NCBI GenBank assembly: GCA_963839175.1
Contig: CAWIUB010000035.1
Span: 62,001-126,000 of the forward strand
DNA length: 64,000 bases
Reading direction: 5' to 3'
DNA from: CAWIUB01 sp963839175
GTDB lineage: Bacteria > Actinomycetota > Actinomycetes > Mycobacteriales > Jatrophihabitantaceae
The notes below the pieces were generated by a model. The model made no database searches, had not been told where the DNA came from, and worked only from the letters and a program-made list of their open reading frames with translations. Below, one piece after another: positions 1 to 8,341 of this stretch. Position numbers and translations under genes: made by a program. Every line of letters begins with the position of its first letter. Position 1 is the first letter of the stretch.

Positions 1-1
1 G

Positions 2-850
2 TCAGCCGATGAAGTCCATCAGCAACCGGTTCAGCGAATCGCCGGCGTGCACCGGCACCCAGTGGTCGCAGGCGACCCGCTCGTAACGCCAGGGACCGTC
101 GACGTAGTCGCCCGAGCGCGCCATCTGCGGTTCGCCAAGGAACTGGTCGGCCGACGACCAGACGCCCATCGTCGGGCAGCGGACCGGACGCCCCGGCGGC
201 GGATCGGCCAGCACGTACCGCTCGGCGCGGATGTTCGCCCGATACCAGTTGAGGGCCGCGGTCAGCGCGCCCGGTCGGGACAGCTCGTCGATCTGCCGTT
301 CGCAGTCGGCGTTCTCGCCTCGCTCGGCGCCGCCCCAGGCCCACTCGCGGAAGAACGTCCAGTCGTCCCGCGGCAGGACGTCCTCGGCCACGCCGGGGAA
401 CAGGAACCACAGCATGTACCAGGACATCCGGTGTTGCTGCATGCCAGCGCGGACGTTCGCGTCGGGATGGCCCACCGACACGGCCACGAGTCGCTCGACC
501 CGCTCGGGCCGGCGCAGTGCCACCTGCCAGGCCAAGCCCGCTCCCCAGTCGTGCCCGACCACGGCGGCACGCTCGATGCCAGCTTCGTCCAGCACGGCGA
601 GGACGTCCCCGACGAGCAGCGGCATGCGATACGCCTCGACATCGACCGGCCGGTCCGACGCCCCGAAGCCGCGTAGGTCCGGTGCCAGCACCCGATGACC
701 CGCCGCGGCGAGGGCCCCGACCTGATGCCGCCACAGCCGCCACGAGTCGGGGAAACCGTGCAGCAGGATCACCGGCGGACCGTCGCCGGCCTGCGCCAGA
801 TTGAGCCGTACGTCGCCGGAGCGGACTTCGCGTTCGACGACGGCTATCAC
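2..850 (-). CDS. Alpha/beta hydrolase, epoxide hydrolase/dehalogenase-like
   Basis: Predicted cytosolic alpha/beta-hydrolase of 282 aa. Near residue 25 it has the oxyanion-hole motif HGFPDSW, and near residue 95 the nucleophile elbow GHDWGAG. The Asp at the nucleophile position is typical of epoxide hydrolases and haloalkane dehalogenases rather than serine esterases. A likely catalytic His lies in CDHWVPVHAGD near the C-terminus. The GTG start at 850 was chosen because it follows the upstream SDR stop by only 5 nt on the same strand, which suggests an SDR-hydrolase operon. The stop is inside the window, so the protein is complete. The substrate cannot be told from sequence; a serine-type esterase is excluded only by the motif Asp. 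Confidence 0.85.
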   Translation of the reverse strand: MIAVVEREVRSGDVRLNLAQAGDGPPVILLHGFPDSWRLWRHQVGALAAAGHRVLAPDLRGFGASDRPVDVEAYRMPLLVGDVLAVLDEAGIERAAVVGHDWGAGLAWQVALRRPERVERLVAVSVGHPDANVRAGMQQHRMSWYMLWFLFPGVAEDVLPRDDWTFFREWAWGGAERGENADCERQIDELSRPGALTAALNWYRANIRAERYVLADPPPGRPVRCPTMGVWSSADQFLGEPQMARSGDYVDGPWRYERVACDHWVPVHAGDSLNRLLMDFIG

Positions 851-855
851 GGGGA

Positions 856-1620
856 TCAGTTGGCCTGTGTGGTGGGACGAATCAGCACCTCGTTGATCGC
901 GACCTCGCGACTGCGGGTGACGATGTAGCCGACGGCGTCCGCGATGTCCTCGGCCCGCAGCCGCACGGTGTCGGCGAACCGGGCCTGGCTCTGCTCGCGG
1001 ATCTCGGGGCGCAGATGTGTCGTGAGTTCCGTGTCGACCGCGCCCGGCTCGACCAGCGAGACCCGCACGTAACGCTGGGTGATCTCCTGGCGCAGCGACT
1101 CGGAGAATGCGCCGACGCCCCACTTGGTCGCGTTGTACACGCCGCTGCCGAGCCGAACCTGCCGGCCGGCGATCGAGCTGATGTTGACCAGATCGGCCAC
1201 CCGACGCGGCGAGTCCTGCGCCGCCGCGAGCAGGTGCGGCACGGCGGCGTGTGTGACGTAAAGCAACGCGCGCAGGTTGATCGCGATCATCCGGTCCCAC
1301 TCGTCAGTGGGCGCGTCGAGGATGGGACCGAGCAGCATCACCCCGGCGTTGTTGACGACGGTGTCCAGCCGGCCGAACTCCGTCACCGTCTCCTCGACCG
1401 CAGCCCCCGCGAGATCCTGGTCGGTGATGTCGGCCTGAATGGTGAGCACCCGCACCCCGCCGCGACCCAGCTGGTCGGCCAGCTCCTCCAGCCGGTCCTT
1501 GCGCCGGGCGACCACCGCGACCGACGCACCGTGCCCGGCCAGCACCCGCGCCGTCGCTTCGCCGATGCCGCTGCTCGCCCCGGTGACCAGCGCGACCGTC
1601 CCGTCCAACCGCTCTGTCAC
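856..1620 (-). CDS. SDR family NAD(P)-dependent oxidoreductase
   Basis: Classical short-chain dehydrogenase/reductase of 254 aa, the usual family length. Visible motifs are the cofactor loop TGASSGIG near residue 12, the NNAG motif near residue 87, and the catalytic Ser with YNATK (YxxxK) around residues 140-160. The start is placed at the GTG at 1620 because the Rossmann strand begins a few residues later and an AGGGAGC ribosome-binding site lies just upstream. The longer open frame to 1734 adds residues unlike the family. It is probably co-transcribed with the downstream hydrolase. The substrate is unknown. Confidence 0.88.
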   Translation of the reverse strand: MTERLDGTVALVTGASSGIGEATARVLAGHGASVAVVARRKDRLEELADQLGRGGVRVLTIQADITDQDLAGAAVEETVTEFGRLDTVVNNAGVMLLGPILDAPTDEWDRMIAINLRALLYVTHAAVPHLLAAAQDSPRRVADLVNISSIAGRQVRLGSGVYNATKWGVGAFSESLRQEITQRYVRVSLVEPGAVDTELTTHLRPEIREQSQARFADTVRLRAEDIADAVGYIVTRSREVAINEVLIRPTTQAN

Positions 1621-1755
1621 GTCCGGGCTCCCTCTGTCGTCCGCGCCCGTCAGACGGTACGGGCAGCTCGCTTGAAACGATCCGGTTATCGTCATAGTAA
1701 GGATGGTGTCGGCGCGGTGCCGCCGGACGCGCAATCCGTGGAGAGGCGGTAACCG

Positions 1756-1911
1756 ATGCTCACGTTCTTCCTCTTTCTCATCCTCGCCTGGTTTGTCCTG
1801 GGTCTGATCGGTTTCGTGGTCAAGGGCCTGTTCTGGCTATTCCTCATCGCCTGCGTGCTATTCGTGCTCACCCTCATCTTCGGTGGTTCACGTTCCCGCT
1901 CCGGCAGCTAG
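1756..1911 (+). CDS. Small hydrophobic membrane protein (51 aa)
   Basis: Short ORF starting at ATG 1756 with a good upstream purine-rich site (GAGAGGCGG). The product is almost entirely hydrophobic (MLTFFLFLILAWFVLGLIGF, then a second hydrophobic stretch) and ends in a short polar tail GGSRSRSGS. It probably makes two membrane passes. Tiny hydrophobic proteins of this type are common in actinomycetes but have no assigned function. It is transcribed divergently from the SDR gene. Confidence 0.6.
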   Translation: MLTFFLFLILAWFVLGLIGFVVKGLFWLFLIACVLFVLTLIFGGSRSRSGS

Positions 1912-1917
1912 CCGGAC

Positions 1918-2068
1918 TCACCGCAGCCCGCCACGGCTGCGGTACGGCGCCAGCCACTCGTCGATGTCGCGCAACGGCTCGAGACGCAAGCGGTAGATGC
2001 GCCGCTGCGCGTTCGTGCGGACCTCGACGAGACCGGCGTCCCGGAGCATGCGCAGGTCAAGCGATATG
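1918..2068 (-). pseudogene. ArsR-family regulator, C-terminal remnant
   Basis: About 50 codons ending at the TGA at 1918 encode the recognition-helix and wing part of an ArsR/SmtB-type winged helix (LRMLRDAGLVEVRTNAQRR followed by IYRLRLEPLRDIDEWLAPYR). The N-terminal half of the domain and any start codon are missing. Coding similarity stops right at the 3' end of the PEBP gene at 2072, so the regulator seems to have been cut by an insertion or deletion at that junction. No function is expected. Confidence 0.65.
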
Positions 2069-2071
2069 CCG

Positions 2072-2611
2072 TTAGATCTCGTAGATCGGCACCAGCATCG
2101 CCCGGGCGAGCGTGTGGGAGAACAGGTTGAAGCCGAGAACGGCCGGCCGGGCATCCTCGGGCAGGCCGAGGCTTGGCACGTCCACCGCATGTACCACCGT
2201 GAAGTACCGGTGCGGGCCGTGGCCAGGCGGTGGTGCGGCGCCCACATACTGGCGTACACCGGCGTCACCGGCCAGCATGATCGCACCTGCCGGCAGGCCG
2301 CTGCCGCCCGGCGCACCAGCCCCGGACGGGAGTTCGGTCGTCGAGGCCGGGATGTCGGCGACCGCCCAGTGCCAGAACCCGCTGGCGGTCGGGGCGTCCG
2401 GGTCGAATACGGTCACCGCGAAGCTCTGCGTCTGCGGCGGGAACCCGCTCCAGGCGAGGTGCGGCGACCGATCCTCCCCGCCCGCCCCCATAATGCCGCT
2501 CACCTGCGGCTTCGACAGCGTTACGCCGTCGGCGATGTCGTCGCTGCGCAGCTCGAACGACGGGACTTCGGGCAGCGCCTCGTAGGGGTTGGTAGCGACC
2601 GATCCGGGCAT
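2072..2611 (-). CDS. YbhB/YbcL-type phosphatidylethanolamine-binding protein
   Basis: Protein of 179 aa of the PEBP (Raf-kinase-inhibitor-like) family. The conserved anion-pocket motif is visible as VTVFDPDAPTASGFWHW, followed by the typical GPHRYFTVVHAVD and a C-terminal LARAML helix. The ATG at 2611 is preceded by a strong GGAGGAGG site. Bacterial members are cytosolic ligand-binding proteins of uncertain role. Its stop lies next to a truncated ArsR gene, and its upstream region carries a long inverted repeat (2671-2883). Confidence 0.85.
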   Translation of the reverse strand: MPGSVATNPYEALPEVPSFELRSDDIADGVTLSKPQVSGIMGAGGEDRSPHLAWSGFPPQTQSFAVTVFDPDAPTASGFWHWAVADIPASTTELPSGAGAPGGSGLPAGAIMLAGDAGVRQYVGAAPPPGHGPHRYFTVVHAVDVPSLGLPEDARPAVLGFNLFSHTLARAMLVPIYEI

Positions 2612-2670
2612 ACGGAGGCCTCCTCGTCCAGCGATGTCCGCCACCGTAGCGTGCGCCGCGGCGCTACGTC

Positions 2671-2883
2671 GATCTTGAGGCGCACATCGAGTCCCAGAGC
2701 CTGTTGCAAAATGGCCGAACGCCGACTGCGGGACCGAGAGTTCGGCGTTGGGGCGAGGCAGATTTGGTCGGTCGTATCGCATTCGGTCGGCTGCGACGAC
2801 TTGGGAGCTTCACGCTCAGCAGACGGCCCGGCCGCGCGTCGATTACGCAACAGGCTCCCCAGCTCGACGCGCGCCTCAAGATC
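2671..2883. repeat. 213-bp element with 37-bp imperfect terminal inverted repeats
   Basis: The arms are 2671-2707 and 2847-2883. By hand, 30 of 37 positions pair: a perfect outer block of 13 bp (GATCTTGAGGCGC) and a perfect inner block of 11 bp (GAGCCTGTTGC). The 139-bp core has no convincing ORF. It fills the gap between the PEBP gene and the acyl-CoA dehydrogenase gene. It resembles a non-autonomous, MITE-like element or the fused ends of a deleted IS. I saw no clear target duplication. Confidence 0.55.
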
Positions 2884-2907
2884 ACCAGGATGGAGCCGGC
2901 GGGACGC

Positions 2908-4104
2908 TCAGACTCGGTACTCCCGCATCAGGCCGCGGCTGATGATCGTCTTCTGGATCTCGGACGTGCCCTCACCGATGAGCAGGAACGGGGCCTCGCG
3001 CATGAGCCGCTCGATCTCGTACTCCTTCGAGTAGCCGTAGCCGCCGTGGATCCGGAAAGAGTCCAGCGTCACCTCGGCGCAGTACTCGCTCGCGAGCAGC
3101 TTCGCCATCCCGGCCTCGACGTCGTTGCGGTCGCCGGCGTCCTTGAGCCGCGCCGCGTTCACCATCAGCGCGTGGGCGGCCTCGACCTTGGTGGCCATCT
3201 CGGCCAACTTGAACGCGATCGCCTGGTGCTCGGCGATCTGCTTGCCGAACGTGACGCGCTGTTGGGCATACGCGATGGCCAGCTCGAACGCGCGGATCGA
3301 GATGCCGCAGGCCCGGGCCGCGACGTTGACGCGGCCGACCTCGATGCCGTCCATCATCTGGTAGAAGCCCTGGCCCCGGCCGTCCGGCCCGCCGAGGACT
3401 GACGAAGCCGGTACTCGGACGTTGTCGAGCACCATCTCGGTGGTCTCGACGCCCTTGTAGCCCATCTTGTCGATCTTGCCGGGGATGGTGAGCCCCGGCC
3501 GCGTCTCGCCGAATCCGGGCTCCTTCTCGATCAGGAACGTCGTCATGTTCTTGTACACCGAGTCGGCGCCGAGTTCATCGCGCACCAAGGTGGCGACCAC
3601 ACCGGCCCGCGCGCCGTTGGTCAGCCACATCTTCTGGCCGGTGAGCGTGAACTCGTCGCCGTCCGGGACGGCCCGCGACTTGATCGCCGCGACGTCCGAG
3701 CCGCAGGCGGGCTCGCTCATCGAGAACGCGCCGCGCAACTCGCCCGTCGCCATCCGGGGCAGCAGCCGCTGCTTCTGCTCGTCCGTGCCGTGCTGCGCGA
3801 CCATGTACGCGACGATGAAATGGGTGTTGATCACGCCGGACACCGACATCCAGCCGCGGGCTATCTGCTCGACCACCAGCGCGTAGGTGAGCAGCGACTC
3901 CCCCAGCCCGCCGTACTCCTCCGCGATGGTCAGGCCGAACAGACCCATCTGCCTCATCCCGTCGACGATCGCGTCGGGAAACTCGTCCTTGTGCTCGAGT
4001 TCCGTGGCGTACGGCAAGATCTCCTTGTCCACGAACGAGCGGACGGTTGCCAGGATCTCGGCCTGCACCTCGGTCAGGCCGGGGGTCTGTGCCAGGCGGG
4101 CCAT
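2908..4104 (-). CDS. Acyl-CoA dehydrogenase
   Basis: FAD-dependent acyl-CoA dehydrogenase of 398 aa, full family length. The N-terminal helical domain is followed by the FAD/substrate-binding segment MSEPACGSDVAAIKSRA near residue 130, the central beta domain with GQKMWLTNGARAG, and the C-terminal four-helix domain. The catalytic base is expected in LIGEGTSEIQ near residue 380. The ATG at 4104 overlaps the stop of the upstream CoA-ester lyase by one base (TGATG), so the two are translationally coupled and probably act in one CoA-thioester pathway. Chain-length specificity cannot be read. Confidence 0.93.
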   Translation of the reverse strand: MARLAQTPGLTEVQAEILATVRSFVDKEILPYATELEHKDEFPDAIVDGMRQMGLFGLTIAEEYGGLGESLLTYALVVEQIARGWMSVSGVINTHFIVAYMVAQHGTDEQKQRLLPRMATGELRGAFSMSEPACGSDVAAIKSRAVPDGDEFTLTGQKMWLTNGARAGVVATLVRDELGADSVYKNMTTFLIEKEPGFGETRPGLTIPGKIDKMGYKGVETTEMVLDNVRVPASSVLGGPDGRGQGFYQMMDGIEVGRVNVAARACGISIRAFELAIAYAQQRVTFGKQIAEHQAIAFKLAEMATKVEAAHALMVNAARLKDAGDRNDVEAGMAKLLASEYCAEVTLDSFRIHGGYGYSKEYEIERLMREAPFLLIGEGTSEIQKTIISRGLMREYRV

Positions 4105-5069
4105 CAGGTCCCCTCCTCCGGCGGGGTGAACGTCGACCCGCGGGTCAGGCCGGCCGCCCGCCCCTTGCCGGCGATCACCAGTGCCATCTTGCGTGAGGCT
4201 TCGTCGATCATCTCATCGCCGAGCATCGCCGAGCCCCTCTTGCCGCCAGCCTCGGACGTGGCCCACTCGTAGGCGTCCAGGATGAGCTCGGCGTGGTCGT
4301 AGTCCTCCTGGGAGGGCGCGTAGATCTCGTTGGCGGCGTCGATCTGGCCGGGATGCAGCACCCATTTGCCGTCGAAGCCCAACGCGGCGGACCGGGACGC
4401 GACCCGGCGAAACCCGTCAACGTTGCGGATCTGCAGGTACGGCCCGTCGATCGCCTGCATGCCGTTGGCCCGGGCCGCCATCAAGATCGACATCAGGATG
4501 TGGTGGTAGGCGTCGCCCACGTCGTAGCCGGGAGGCTGCTCGCCCACCACGAGCGACTTCATGTTGATCGACGCCATAAAGTCGGCCGGCCCGAAGATGA
4601 TCGTCTCGACCCGGGGGGAAGCCTGGGCAATCTCGTTGACGGCGACCAGCCCTCGGGCGTTCTCGATCTGCGCCTCGATGCCGATGCGGCCGACCTCGAA
4701 GCCCATAGTGGTCTCGATCTGGGTGAGCGTGACGTCCAGCCACTGCACCTGGGCGGCGCTTTGCACCTTGGGCAGCATGAGGCAGTCGAGGTTCGGGCCG
4801 GCCCCCTCGACCACTTCGATCACGTCGCGGTACGTCCAGTGCGTGGTCAGGTCATTCACCCGCACGACCCTGATCTTGTCGCCCCAGCCGCCCTCGTTCA
4901 GCGCCGCCACGACGTTCTTGCGCGCCTCGGGCTTGACCAGCGGGGCGCAGGCGTCCTCCAGGTCGAGGAACACCTGGTCGGCGGGCAAGCCCTTCGCCTT
5001 CTCGAGAAAGCGCGGGTTGGATCCCGGCACGGCGAGACAGGAGCGACGAGGACGTAATTGACCAGCCAT
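4104..5069 (-). CDS. HpcH/HpaI (CitE-like) CoA-ester lyase
   Basis: Predicted Mg-dependent aldolase/lyase of 321 aa, similar to citrate-lyase beta and malyl/beta-methylmalyl-CoA lyases. Visible family features are RSCLAVPGSNPRF at the N-terminus, the acidic metal-site strand VFLDLEDACAP, the Arg-bearing strand IRVVRVNDL, IEAQIENARG, GPADFMASI and KWVLHPGQI. The start is put at ATG 5069 (MAGQLRPRRS); an in-frame GTG at 5126 would add 19 residues unlike the family. It is coupled to the acyl-CoA dehydrogenase downstream. Which CoA ester is cleaved is not determinable. Confidence 0.88.
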   Translation of the reverse strand: MAGQLRPRRSCLAVPGSNPRFLEKAKGLPADQVFLDLEDACAPLVKPEARKNVVAALNEGGWGDKIRVVRVNDLTTHWTYRDVIEVVEGAGPNLDCLMLPKVQSAAQVQWLDVTLTQIETTMGFEVGRIGIEAQIENARGLVAVNEIAQASPRVETIIFGPADFMASINMKSLVVGEQPPGYDVGDAYHHILMSILMAARANGMQAIDGPYLQIRNVDGFRRVASRSAALGFDGKWVLHPGQIDAANEIYAPSQEDYDHAELILDAYEWATSEAGGKRGSAMLGDEMIDEASRKMALVIAGKGRAAGLTRGSTFTPPEEGT

Positions 5070-5148
5070 GACAGGAGCATGCCGACTCGGGAGCGCTTCC
5101 GCAAAGCGCAATGTCGGAGCACTCACATTTCGGCTCGGCCCGCTATCG

Positions 5149-5211
5149 CCGCTTTGCTACAGCTGTGACCGGCTGGACGGCCGCGAGATGGTCACAGCTA
5201 TAGCGAAGCGG
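5149..5211. repeat. Long stem-loop (22-bp arms) in gene-free region
   Basis: The arms 5149-5170 and 5190-5211 pair at 20 of 22 positions around a 19-nt loop; both contain the core AGCTGTGACC. The element lies between the CoA-lyase start and the tandem repeat. Transcription of the leftward EamA gene would reach it after crossing the repeat, so it could be a terminator for that unit. It has no U-tract. Confidence 0.5.
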
Positions 5212-5230
5212 GGATGGAGGGGGCCGGGTC

Positions 5231-5595
5231 GTGCACCTGGGCGACGACCACCTCGCGAGTCGCGCGTCCCGCAGCCGCGCCGGCGAGAGCCGACATCATC
5301 GGTCCGTCCGGCGCGATCTTGGGGCGGTGCGCCTGGGCGACCACTGGTGAGTCAAGCGTCCCGCAGCCGCGCCGGCGAGAGTCGGCCCGATCGCTCCATC
5401 CGGCGCGATCTTGGGGCGGTGCACCTGGGCGACCACCTGGTGAGTCAAGCGTCCCGCAGCCGCGCCGGCGAGAGTCGGCCCGATCGCTCCATCCGGCGCG
5501 ATCTTGGGGCGGTGCACCTGGGCGACCACCTGGTGAGTCAAGCGTCCCGCAGCCGCGCCGGCGAGAGTCGGCCCGATCGCTCCATCCGGCGCGAT
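5231..5595. repeat. 93-bp tandem repeat, about 3.9 copies
   Basis: Units start at 5231 (96 bp, diverged), 5327 (92 bp), 5419 (93 bp) and 5512 (about 84 bp, cut short). Units 3 and 4 are essentially identical. Each begins GTGCACCTGGGCGACCAC and contains CCCGCAGCCGCGCCGGCGAG. Because 93 is a multiple of 3, several frames stay open and give repetitive pseudo-proteins, but no start, codon pattern or known domain supports coding. The array lies just downstream of the leftward EamA gene. It looks like a minisatellite. Confidence 0.85.
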
Positions 5596-5604
5596 CGAGT
5601 CGCT

Positions 5605-6519
5605 CTACTCTGTGGCCTCAACCGGGATCCCCCGGCCGCGACTACGCGCCACCAGAAGCAGCCCGACGAGCAGGAGCGCGAGGCCAGGCAGCGCTGACGC
5701 GGGCGGCCGTTGATGCAACCAGACGAGCGCGACCAGAGCGGCGCCGGGCACTTCGAGCAGGATCACCATGCTGACCACGGTCGGGCTGGTAGAGCGCAGC
5801 ACCACATTGATCAGGGTGTGGCCCAGCAGCTGGGCGCAGACGGTAACGAGGGCGATCTTCAGCCAGGCGTCGGCGGGGTATCCGCCCAGCCGTACCCCGC
5901 TCACCAGGCAGACCCCGAGCAGCAGCAACGCGCAGGTCGTGTAGCAGATCGCCGTGTAGGACGAGGTGGTCACCTGAGCACGGGCGGCCGATCCGATCGT
6001 TACGTAGACGGCCGCGCAGAGCCCGCCGACAACGGCGAGCAGGTCGCCGGCGACCGATCGCGCCGACAGGCCCACATCGACACCCGTGATCAGGGCGACG
6101 GCCACCGTGGCCGTGACGATCCCGATCCATGCGAGGCGCGGAAGCCGTCGTCCGAGCAGGTGGGCGATCAGCGCCGCGAACACCGTCTGCGTTGAGACGA
6201 GCGCGACCGATGACGCGACCGACGTCATCGTGACGCTCGGAACCCAGGTGCCGAAATGCGCCGCCAAGGCGACCCCGGCGAGCGCCGACAGCCGCCATGA
6301 GCTCGCCGACAGGCGGCGTAACCGACGGCCTTCGCGCACCGCCGCGGCCACGGTGGTAACCGTCGCGCCCATCGCGTTGCGCCAGTAGGCGATGGCGAGC
6401 GCTGGGGCGGCGGTAGCCGCTATGAGCGGGCCGGAGAACGACACCCCGGTCACCGCGATGATCAGCAAGAGGCCGTCGACCCCTGTCGGAGCCGCGAGCG
6501 ACTCCTCGACGCGGCTCAT
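5605..6519 (-). CDS. EamA/DMT-superfamily transporter
   Basis: Integral membrane protein of 304 aa with about ten hydrophobic segments arranged as two EamA repeats. It is a drug/metabolite transporter, probably an exporter of small metabolites or amino acids. ATG 6519 (MSRVEESLAAPTG) was chosen because the first membrane helix begins soon after; the longer open frame upstream is rich in polar low-complexity residues. The stop is 10 bp from the tandem repeat. No partner gene reveals the substrate. Confidence 0.82.
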   Translation of the reverse strand: MSRVEESLAAPTGVDGLLLIIAVTGVSFSGPLIAATAAPALAIAYWRNAMGATVTTVAAAVREGRRLRRLSASSWRLSALAGVALAAHFGTWVPSVTMTSVASSVALVSTQTVFAALIAHLLGRRLPRLAWIGIVTATVAVALITGVDVGLSARSVAGDLLAVVGGLCAAVYVTIGSAARAQVTTSSYTAICYTTCALLLLGVCLVSGVRLGGYPADAWLKIALVTVCAQLLGHTLINVVLRSTSPTVVSMVILLEVPGAALVALVWLHQRPPASALPGLALLLVGLLLVARSRGRGIPVEATE

Positions 6520-6564
6520 GCTGTTTGATCCTGCCAGCGGGCCCGAAACTATTAGGCTGCGTGC

Positions 6565-7833
6565 GTGAGTGGGGCATCGCGGGTATTCATCGCCCGGCTG
6601 AGCGGGATCGGCGTGTTCGATCCGCAGGGCGACCAGCTCGGCCGCGTCCGCGAAGCCGCCGCCACCCTCCGGATCGGACGCCAGCCACCGCGGGTGCTGG
6701 GACTGGTCGTCGAGCTGCCACACCGGCATCGGATCTTCGTCCCGATGGGACGGGTGACCCGCATCGAGCCCGACGCGGTCGTCCTGTCGTCCGGCACGGT
6801 AAACATGAAGCGCTTCGAGAAGCGGCCGAACGAACTGCTCGTGCTCGCCGAGGTCCTCGACCGCACGGTGACGCTGACCGACGACGGATCACCGGTGAGC
6901 ATCGTCGACGCGGCTATGGAGCAGAACCGGTCGAAGGACTGGGTGATCACCCGGCTCGCCGTGCGTAAGGGCGGCCGGCTCCCGCGCCGTCGCGGTGAGC
7001 TGCTGCAGGTCGAATGGGACGAGGTTGACGGGCTGTCGCTGTCGGAGTCGGCGCAGGGCACCGACACGCTGCTCTCCGTGCTCGCGGGCATGCGCCCCGC
7101 CGACGTCGCGGCCGCGCTGCAGGACATGCCCGACAAGCGGCGGCGTGAGGTCGCAGCGGCGCTGGATGACGAGCGGCTTGCCGACATCCTCGAAGAGCTG
7201 CCCGAGGACGACCAGGTCAGTTTGCTCACCTCGTTGGCGGACGAACGGGCGGCCGACGTTCTCGAGGCAATGAACGACGACGATGCGGCGGACCTGCTCG
7301 GCGAGATGCCCGCCGACGAGCAGGAGCGGTTGCTGCGGCTGATGGAGCCGGAGGAAGCGGCGCCGGTGCGACGGCTGATGCGATATGGCGATTACACCGC
7401 CGGCGGCATGATGACCAGCGAGCCGGTGATTCTGCTGCCGGATGCCACAGTTGCCGAAGCCCTCGCCCTCGTCCGCACCCCGGATCTGTCCCCGGCCCTC
7501 GCCGCGCAGGTCTTCGTGGTCCGCCCACCGCAGGCGACACCGACCGGGCGGTTCCTCGGCACGGCACATCTGCAGGCTCTGCTTCGCGAACCGCCCTCGG
7601 CGCTGGTGAGCGGTGTCGCCGAAAAGGACACCGCGTCGCTGCGCCCGGACAGCCCGATCACCGAGGTGACCCGGCACCTGGCCACCTACAACCTGGTCGC
7701 CGTGCCGGTGGTCGACGATAACGAGCGGTTGCTCGGCGCGGTGTCAGTCGACGACGTCCTCGACCACCTGCTGCCCGAGGACTGGCGCGAGATCGACAGC
7801 CAGCAGCCGATCGAGGAGACTCGCCGTGGCTAA
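6565..7833 (+). CDS. PRC-barrel/MgtE-N/CBS-domain protein
   Basis: Cytosolic protein of 422 aa built from the regulatory part of MgtE without its channel. It has a PRC-barrel-like N-terminal part (about 1-150), then a MgtE N-terminal superhelical domain with repeated acidic motifs (LADILEELPEDDQ, AADLLGEMPADEQ), then a CBS pair in the last 150 residues. There is no membrane segment. The GTG start at 6565 fits the first beta strand. Its stop overlaps the DUF1003 start by 8 nt, so the two are coupled; a Mg2+-sensing partner for that membrane protein is an inference. The same pair sits near mrp in mycobacteria. Confidence 0.85.
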   Translation: MSGASRVFIARLSGIGVFDPQGDQLGRVREAAATLRIGRQPPRVLGLVVELPHRHRIFVPMGRVTRIEPDAVVLSSGTVNMKRFEKRPNELLVLAEVLDRTVTLTDDGSPVSIVDAAMEQNRSKDWVITRLAVRKGGRLPRRRGELLQVEWDEVDGLSLSESAQGTDTLLSVLAGMRPADVAAALQDMPDKRRREVAAALDDERLADILEELPEDDQVSLLTSLADERAADVLEAMNDDDAADLLGEMPADEQERLLRLMEPEEAAPVRRLMRYGDYTAGGMMTSEPVILLPDATVAEALALVRTPDLSPALAAQVFVVRPPQATPTGRFLGTAHLQALLREPPSALVSGVAEKDTASLRPDSPITEVTRHLATYNLVAVPVVDDNERLLGAVSVDDVLDHLLPEDWREIDSQQPIEETRRG

Positions 7834-8341
7834 CCGCCGCTCGCGCAGCGAGCGCCGTGACCGCCTCGACCTCCCACTCGAGGCGCGCCGGGCGATCGGG
7901 CCACGCTACGACCCGGAGGCGTTCGGCCGGCTGACCGAGCGGATCGCGCGATTCCTCGGCACCGGCCGGTACCTCATCGTGCAGACGGTGGTGATCATCC
8001 TGTGGGTCTCGTGGAATGCGATTCCCGCACTGCCGCACTGGGACCCGTACGCGTTCTTGTTCCTGACGCTGATCCTCTCGCTGCAGGCTGCTTACTCGGC
8101 GCCGCTGATCCTGCTTGCCCAGAACCGCCAGGACGACCGCGACCGGATCAACCTGGATGAGGATCGCGACCAGACCCGCCAGGCCCGCGCCGACCTCGAG
8201 TACCTCGCTCGGGAGCTCGCGTCCGTGCGGATCGCCCTGGGCGAGGTGGTGACCCGCGATTTCCTGCGCTCCGAACTGTCCCGGATGGAGCGCCCAGACG
8301 AGCTGGACGAGGAGCCCCGGCGGGTCAAGCCAGCCGGATGA
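7826..8341 (+). CDS. DUF1003 membrane protein
   Basis: Protein of 171 aa with a basic N-terminus, two membrane helices (LIVQTVVIILWVSWNAIPAL and the FLFLTLILSLQ region) and a long charged C-terminal coiled-coil tail (NRQDDRDRINLDEDRDQTRQ onward). This matches the DUF1003 family, whose function is unknown. Its GTG start is inside the end of the MgtE-N/CBS gene. Its 3' end overlaps the convergent azlD gene by 17 bp. Confidence 0.88.
   Translation: MANRRSRSERRDRLDLPLEARRAIGPRYDPEAFGRLTERIARFLGTGRYLIVQTVVIILWVSWNAIPALPHWDPYAFLFLTLILSLQAAYSAPLILLAQNRQDDRDRINLDEDRDQTRQARADLEYLARELASVRIALGEVVTRDFLRSELSRMERPDELDEEPRRVKPAG

Noticed and set aside
5296..5541. Repetitive 81-residue minus-strand ORF with three 31-aa units
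   Set aside because: It arises from the 93-bp tandem repeat, whose period is a multiple of 3. Several frames are open, and none has a ribosome-binding site, normal codon use or a domain.
5231..5595. CRISPR array
   Set aside because: The units are contiguous 93-bp copies with no short repeat/unique spacer pattern, and no cas genes are present.
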